Shown here piece by piece: positions 59,493 through 64,000 of a stretch of DNA of 64,000 nt. A program made the position numbers and the translations under genes. The DNA comes from UBA2040 sp002384725. Lineage in GTDB: Bacteria; Bacteroidota; Bacteroidia; Flavobacteriales_D; Crocinitomicaceae. The stretch's first letter is position 1. Each line of letters opens with the position of its first letter. Location: positions 248,001-312,000 of the forward strand of contig CAWUXE010000002.1 of the NCBI GenBank assembly GCA_963926475.1, written 5' to 3'. Below the pieces are notes generated by a model that saw nothing but the letters and a program-made list of their open reading frames with translations, made no database searches and was not told the origin of the DNA.

Positions 59493-61160
59493 CTAAAACA
59501 ATCCAACAATCTCCCCCTTCTCATTCACATCAATTCCCTCGGAAGAGGGATGAGCCGGCAATCCAGGCATACGCATAATGGTTCCTGTTATCGGAACTAA
59601 AAACCCAGCACCGGCGGCAATTTCTATCTCACGGATGGTGATAGAAAAGTTTGTTGGACGTCCAATTAGTGTGGCGTCATCCGAAAGCGATTTTTGTGTT
59701 TTTGCCATACAAATTGGAAGGTCATTTAAACCCAAATCTGTAATACGTTTTAGATGCGCTTTGGCCTGAGCGGTGTATTCCACTTCATTGGCTCCGTATA
59801 TTTCTTTCGCAATCGTCGCAATTTTTTCTTCAACGGGAGAATTCCATGCATAAAGCGGTTGAAAATTTGATTTTCCCGATTCTACCACATCAATAAGACA
59901 TTGCGCCAATTCCAATGCTCCTTTTCCTCCTTTTGCCCACACCTCTGCAACGGCTACTTTGATGTTTTGAGCTGCTGCAAATTCTCTAATTACTTCAATT
60001 TCAGCATCGTCATCCGTTGTGAATTTATTAATGGCAATTACGGGCACGATGTTGTATTTCTTAACGTTTTCGAGGTGTTTTTCTAAGTTCGGAAGCCCTT
60101 TTTTCAAAGCATCTACATTCGGCGCAGTCAAATCACTTAAATCGGCACCACCGTGATATTTCAAGGCACGAATGGTGGTGGTTAAAATGACCGCTTTTGG
60201 CGCAAGTCCAGCACTTTGACATTTGATATCCAGAAATTTTTCACCACCCAAATCAAAGCCAAATCCAGCTTCGGTAACGGTATATTCAGAAAATGACATC
60301 CCCATTTTCGTTGCAATGACAGTATTTGTTCCCTGAGCAATATTGGCAAAAGGTCCGCCGTGAATGATGGCTGGATTCCCTTCTATCGTTTGCACCAAGT
60401 TGGGTTTGATGGCATCTTTCAGCAAGGCTGTCATGGCACCATTGGCTTGCAAATCTTTAGCGTAAATAGGTTTTTTATCGAAAGTATAGCCGACAAATAT
60501 GTTGCCCATTCGTTCTTTGAGATCTTTCAAATCTTTCGACAAACATAAAATCGCCATGATTTCTGAAGCAGCGGTGATATCGAATCCTGTTTCTCGTGGA
60601 ATGCCGGAAGTTGTACCTCCTAATCCAACTACGATGTTTCGCAAAGCGCGATCGTTCATGTCCATGACCCGTTTCCAACCCACTGTGCGACCGTCAATTC
60701 CAAGTGAATTCGTTTTGCTTTGCAGGTTGTTATCGATAAGTGCAGACAAGAGATTGTGCGCTTTTTCAATCGCCGAGAAATCGCCCGTAAAATGAAGATT
60801 GATGTCTTCCATGGGCAAAACCTGCGCATGTCCACCACCAGTTGCTCCGCCTTTGATTCCGAAAACAGGTCCCAAAGATGGTTCGCGAAGCACGACAGTA
60901 GTCTTTTTATTCAATTGGTTGAGCGCTTCGGAAAGCCCAATAGACATCGTCGTCTTCCCCTCTCCTGCTGGAGTTGGTGAAATTGCTGAAACGAGAATCA
61001 GGTTACTTGTGTTCGCTTTTACTTCGTCAATTAAGTACAAAGGTAACTTTGCTTTGTACTTACCAAACATTTCGATTTCGTCCGGGTCGATACCGAATTT
61101 TTCTGCAATTTTGGTTATGTGTTGAAGCGTCGCTTTTTTGGCAATATCTAAATCTGTCAT
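59493..61160 (-). CDS. fhs: Formate-tetrahydrofolate ligase
   Basis: This 555-residue protein is the full length of the single-domain bacterial enzyme. It has the P-loop SPTPAGEGKTTMSIG (61-75), LREPSLGPVFGIKGGATGGG, the hydrophobic folate-site strands, NKFTTDDDAEI and the C-terminal PITGTIMRMPGLPAHPSSEG. It makes 10-formyl-THF from formate, THF and ATP in one-carbon metabolism. A TAAATTTG box lies upstream and the gene is monocistronic. Confidence 0.95.
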   Translation of the reverse strand: MTDLDIAKKATLQHITKIAEKFGIDPDEIEMFGKYKAKLPLYLIDEVKANTSNLILVSAISPTPAGEGKTTMSIGLSEALNQLNKKTTVVLREPSLGPVFGIKGGATGGGHAQVLPMEDINLHFTGDFSAIEKAHNLLSALIDNNLQSKTNSLGIDGRTVGWKRVMDMNDRALRNIVVGLGGTTSGIPRETGFDITAASEIMAILCLSKDLKDLKERMGNIFVGYTFDKKPIYAKDLQANGAMTALLKDAIKPNLVQTIEGNPAIIHGGPFANIAQGTNTVIATKMGMSFSEYTVTEAGFGFDLGGEKFLDIKCQSAGLAPKAVILTTTIRALKYHGGADLSDLTAPNVDALKKGLPNLEKHLENVKKYNIVPVIAINKFTTDDDAEIEVIREFAAAQNIKVAVAEVWAKGGKGALELAQCLIDVVESGKSNFQPLYAWNSPVEEKIATIAKEIYGANEVEYTAQAKAHLKRITDLGLNDLPICMAKTQKSLSDDATLIGRPTNFSITIREIEIAAGAGFLVPITGTIMRMPGLPAHPSSEGIDVNEKGEIVGLF

Positions 61161-61178
61161 GGTATAAAGTTAAGACAA

Positions 61179-61186
61179 CAAATTTA
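61179..61186 (-). promoter_or_regulatory. -7 promoter box of fhs
   Basis: The minus strand reads TAAATTTG, 18 bases before the start codon. The matching -33 TTG is not at normal spacing. Confidence 0.4.
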
Positions 61187-61260
61187 GTAGACAAAGCTGA
61201 TTTAAACTAGGACATCCGTCAGATTAAAATGCTTTTTTGATTGAAAAGAATTGCTTCGTT

Positions 61261-63117
61261 TTATCCAATTTGATCTACGAAATCTTTGAAAATCTTTTTA
61301 TGATGCTCCAAATCCATATTTGCTGAAAGTGCTACGCGAGCAATATAATCCTTGTCGCCTTCTTTCGTGGTTCCTTGGGTAGACGTTGCAGGAATCGTCC
61401 AATAACACCCTTTCAATTGTCCATAACTCACGCAATATTTACTTTCGTTCGGAATTTCGGTGATCATCAAATTGATGAGTTTGTGATTCAAGACTCTTTT
61501 GTATGCCTCTTTTTCTTCGGCCGTATTACCTTTTGTGGGAAGATCCAAGGAAAATACAGATGGTGTAAATCCTTCTTGCGCTAATTCTTCGGATACAAAA
61601 TTGATTTTCGCCGTTGGTAATGTTTCTTGAATGAAGTTGACAAATGCACGTGTGTTGACATAGGCATCTTGAATTCGTTGATTCATAGAAGGCAATTGTT
61701 TGGCCAATATTTCCATTTGAAGTTCAGTAGCTGCATTGTCACAAAGATTAAGATGCTCCTCAATTTTTGACATCAACCCTTCGGTTTTTTTGTTGCCCAC
61801 GCAATATCCAGCCGTACATTTTCCGCCACTTGGGAATTTAGAGCCGCTGACATAAGAAATGGTTCGAACAGACGAGAGAATATCGTTTTCACCCAAAAAG
61901 TGAACATTCGGACAAAAAGTTTGGTCGAGAATAAAAACGGGATCGATAGCTTTTGCTCCGGTCAGCGTTTGACGTTCTTTGCTCAACACATCTTTCAGTT
62001 TCTCAAGATTCGGAACTTCCACTCTAGGATTCGTTGGAATTTCCGCGATGATATAGGGGACAGCGTCCTGCTTAGCGATTTTGTTCAACACAATATCTAT
62101 ACTTTGAACCATATCGTTGTCCCCATCCACGGGTAAATCCACCACTTCTACATTGTCGATACAGGCTGCTACTCGTCTGGCTTGGTCGTTTGTGCCCCCA
62201 TAACAATTCGGAGGAACGATAAACTTGATGGCTTTTCCCTTGTGATTCTCGAGCGCGTCGTGAATAAGTCCCATCATAATCGCATATTGCATCGATAATC
62301 CGCTGGAAGCTATAAGTGCTTTGGTTGTTGAACCTGTGATTTCTTTAACTGAACGTAAAACACTAGCATGATTGGCTTCCACTGCACTTTCTTTTTTCTC
62401 AAAAGTAGCATTCTGCACAAGCGATTGTAAAGCGACAAGTGAATTGGCCGGTGTCATGGCGATGGTTTCTCTTCTTCGAACATGTTGGATTTCAGAAGTA
62501 TAACTTTCATTTTTCTCACCATTGATGATTAAAACACTTCCAATATTATCGTATAAACTGATGTAGAAATCCACTTCTGTTGGAAGATTCGTTTTGCCAC
62601 ATCCATCTTCTTGGGTAATGAAGACAGTACTTCCGTCAAAAATTGGAATCGGTCCGTCTTTCTCAATTTGCTTTAAATCAAAGGAATATCCGTAAACTTT
62701 CTGTATTACTTCGGCATCAAAAAAGTGAGGTAATTTGCCCGTGTACAAGATTTGCGTCTTGCGTTTCTCCATTAAATTCTTTCGAAGAACAGCTAAAACG
62801 GGAACCGTTTGTGATGAAAAACTGATAACACTTTCAGGTTTTAGCTTGTGCAAATGAGCCATTCCCCACTCCAATATACACGACAAAGGATGTCCCAAGC
62901 GGATGTAATCGTATGCGGTTGGAATTTCGCTAAGCCCTGATGTTCCTGAATTATTGGCTTTGTACAAGGCCTCGAACTGGTCCAAAAATTGCATTTTGGC
63001 CATTTTTTCATCATAAATATCTAAACGATGGGTCGTTAGATTCAACCAGTCTGAAGGTCTATTTTTTAGTACCTCTTTAATATATTCAAGTATTTTATTG
63101 TCGTTCATTATTTTCAC
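61261..63117 (-). CDS. Long PLP-dependent enzyme of the Cys/Met metabolism family
   Basis: This 618-residue protein, far longer than the usual ~400, resembles cystathionine gamma-synthase/beta-lyase enzymes only in its second half. There, Asp398 (FILDQTFCPN) and Lys427 (SGSKFPSGGK) fit the PLP-binding acid and Schiff-base lysine, followed by GKCTAGYCVGN. The N-terminal ~240 residues (DWLNLTTHRLDIYDEKMAK, MAHLHKLKPESVISF, FDGSTVFITQEDGCGKTN) have no family I recognise and may be a substrate or regulatory domain. Its substrate is unknown; gamma-elimination or -replacement on a sulfur amino acid is a guess. A second in-frame ATG is at residue 4. Confidence 0.75.
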   Translation of the reverse strand: MKIMNDNKILEYIKEVLKNRPSDWLNLTTHRLDIYDEKMAKMQFLDQFEALYKANNSGTSGLSEIPTAYDYIRLGHPLSCILEWGMAHLHKLKPESVISFSSQTVPVLAVLRKNLMEKRKTQILYTGKLPHFFDAEVIQKVYGYSFDLKQIEKDGPIPIFDGSTVFITQEDGCGKTNLPTEVDFYISLYDNIGSVLIINGEKNESYTSEIQHVRRRETIAMTPANSLVALQSLVQNATFEKKESAVEANHASVLRSVKEITGSTTKALIASSGLSMQYAIMMGLIHDALENHKGKAIKFIVPPNCYGGTNDQARRVAACIDNVEVVDLPVDGDNDMVQSIDIVLNKIAKQDAVPYIIAEIPTNPRVEVPNLEKLKDVLSKERQTLTGAKAIDPVFILDQTFCPNVHFLGENDILSSVRTISYVSGSKFPSGGKCTAGYCVGNKKTEGLMSKIEEHLNLCDNAATELQMEILAKQLPSMNQRIQDAYVNTRAFVNFIQETLPTAKINFVSEELAQEGFTPSVFSLDLPTKGNTAEEKEAYKRVLNHKLINLMITEIPNESKYCVSYGQLKGCYWTIPATSTQGTTKEGDKDYIARVALSANMDLEHHKKIFKDFVDQIG

Positions 63118-63241
63118 CTTTTAATCGGCCGCCAAGATACATTTATTCGATACATTTTAAAAGCGTTGACCGACCTTTATTGCCCTGAAATATGATTGAC
63201 AGCTTGGGCTGCTCAGGAAGTATGGAATTAAAATATTGGGC

Positions 63242-63274
63242 AAAAAAAAACCTATCAGTGATGAAAGGCTTCTT
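63242..63274 (-). terminator. Weak terminator of the cold-shock gene
   Basis: On the minus strand AAGCCT and AGGTTT flank a loop and lead into a run of nine T. The stem is short, with a G-T pair. Confidence 0.45.
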
Positions 63275-63294
63275 TAATAATTTGAAAGTCTTAA

Positions 63295-63486
63295 TTACGC
63301 TTGCTTTACATTAAGCGCGTTCAATCCTTTAGGGCTTTCTTCTATATCGAAGCTTACTTTGTCGCCTTCATTAATTTCATCGACAAGTCCATTTGCATGC
63401 ACAAATACATCTTTGTCTCCTTCGTCAGGTGTGATAAATCCAAATCCTTTTGAATGGTTGAAAAATTTTACTGTTCCGTTACTCAT
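63295..63486 (-). CDS. Cold-shock domain protein (CspA family)
   Basis: This 63-residue single cold-shock domain begins MSNGTVKFFNHSKGFGFI with RNP1 (KGFGFI) and RNP2 (VFVH in DKDVFVHANG), and ends VSFDIEESPKGLNALNVKQ. It binds single-stranded RNA or DNA and acts as an RNA chaperone. The name is assigned from the domain; expression at low temperature cannot be judged. It lies between the PLP enzyme and the partial TonB receptor. Confidence 0.93.
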   Translation of the reverse strand: MSNGTVKFFNHSKGFGFITPDEGDKDVFVHANGLVDEINEGDKVSFDIEESPKGLNALNVKQA

Positions 63487-63622
63487 AATAATATTGTATA
63501 AATTAATTATGTAAAGTTAATAAATTATCCTGACATAGGCGTAAGATATTAATTTTCAATCGCTTATTATCATTCCTTGCATTAAAAGGAGAATATGGTT
63601 TTGAATGAATAGACCGAAGTAC

Positions 63623-64000
63623 TTAAAATTCGAAAATCACACCTATAGTTGGTGTCACAGTAGACTGATCGTTCGCAATCAGCACTGGAATAGCATTTGA
63701 ACCGCTTGATTGCAAGGGTTGTCCATCCGTTGTGGCGAATCCAGTATTGTCTTCGTTTCGCTTGAAAGTATAGAAAGGTGGTGTCTCCTGATCAAACCCA
63801 AGAATGTTTTGTATGTCCACATAGAAATTAAAACTCACCTTTTTAAGGTTAACTATTTTATCTAAACGAAAGTCCAACTGATTGAAAAAACGAAGACGTT
63901 CAGAGTTTACATTTTGAAAATCAAGAACACCATTGCCACTAACGGCATATGCTTGTTGAGATGCCACTAAATCGAAAGGAGTGTAAGGAACACCACCAGA
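63623..64000 (-). CDS. TonB-dependent receptor, C-terminal part (5' end beyond window)
   Basis: The frame is open to the right edge of the window: SGGVPYTPFDLVASQQAY precedes the internal GTG at 63967, so that codon is not the start. The visible 125 residues are the last barrel strands: RLDKIVNLKKVSFNFYVDIQ, NILGFDQETPPFYTFKRN and the end VTPTIGVIFEF with the C-terminal Phe of outer-membrane barrels. The NILGFDQETPP segment is typical of TonB-receptor barrel ends in Bacteroidota. The ligand is unknown. Confidence 0.8.
   Translation of the reverse strand, partial: SGGVPYTPFDLVASQQAYAVSGNGVLDFQNVNSERLRFFNQLDFRLDKIVNLKKVSFNFYVDIQNILGFDQETPPFYTFKRNEDNTGFATTDGQPLQSSGSNAIPVLIANDQSTVTPTIGVIFEF

Noticed and set aside
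1..64000. CRISPR arrays, insertion sequences, integrases or rRNA genes
   Set aside because: None seen; no regularly spaced repeats, transposase motifs or ribosomal RNA sequence were recognised.

Overview
The window is AT-rich bacterial DNA from a member of the Bacteroidota, most likely Flavobacteriales (a Crocinitomicaceae/Fluviicola-like organism is a guess, not a measurement). The evidence is type IX secretion (T9SS) sorting domains and gliding-motility-associated C-termini on several secreted proteins, three SusC/CirA-type TonB-dependent receptors (one partial), many small lipoproteins and DUF families typical of Bacteroidota (DUF2911, DUF6132, DUF4197, DUF4856), promoters of the TAnnTTTG type rather than sigma-70 boxes, and a fused alpha-beta 2-oxoacid dehydrogenase E1.

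Layout. 1-1.4 kb: end of a DUF2911 protein, a DUF6132 membrane peptide and a rhodanese. 1.5-7.4 kb (minus): a tightly overlapped operon of PIG-L deacetylase, an unrecognised 39-residue membrane protein, a sodium:solute symporter and a T9SS-secreted Asp-box protein. 7.5-10.8 kb: an OmpA protein, an orphan secreted protein, DUF2147 and a TrpG/PabA-type amidotransferase. 10.8-16.7 kb: RidA, a glycosyltransferase fused to a core-deleted sugar-transferase module, dehydrogenase E2, a decayed secreted-protein gene, an exonuclease and a FAH-family hydrolase. 16.7-20.5 kb (minus): polysaccharide-initiating glycosyltransferase, a coupled lipoprotein, a Gfo/Idh/MocA oxidoreductase and a DinB-like protein. 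20.7 kb: tRNA-His. 20.8-29.5 kb: SDR reductase, MsrA, two doubtful small genes, a seven-bladed propeller T9SS protein, a PhnA-like protein, a TolC remnant, a class D beta-lactamase, a vWA protein, a YdeI-family pseudogene and a cysteine desulfurase.

29.6-48 kb: TonB receptor, esterase, LolA-like protein, fused dehydrogenase E1, glutamate dehydrogenase, a 903-residue T9SS adhesin, DUF4197, nucleoside phosphorylase, CutC, RecQ, DUF1059, and a GlcNAc-salvage pair (GlcNAc-kinase-like ATPase and GH20 hexosaminidase). 48.1-55.0 kb: a five-gene operon of DUF4856 lipoprotein, imelysin lipoprotein, HTTM membrane protein, TonB receptor and a small protein kinase; this is the best candidate for an under-described system. 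55-64 kb: an outer-membrane barrel, a Tag glycosylase gene broken by one in-frame stop, a gamma-carbonic-anhydrase-like protein, a GlcD-type oxidase, a secreted protein, a decayed TonB C-terminus, formate-THF ligase, an unusually long PLP enzyme, a cold-shock protein and the end of a TonB receptor.

Two themes run through the window. One is envelope and nutrient biology: amino-sugar handling, metal uptake and secreted propellers/adhesins. The other is gene decay: at least five genes (14.6, 25.7, 27.9, 55.6 and 59.2 kb) are broken by nonsense codons or deletions while still readable, so either this genome is eroding or the assembly carries some base errors.
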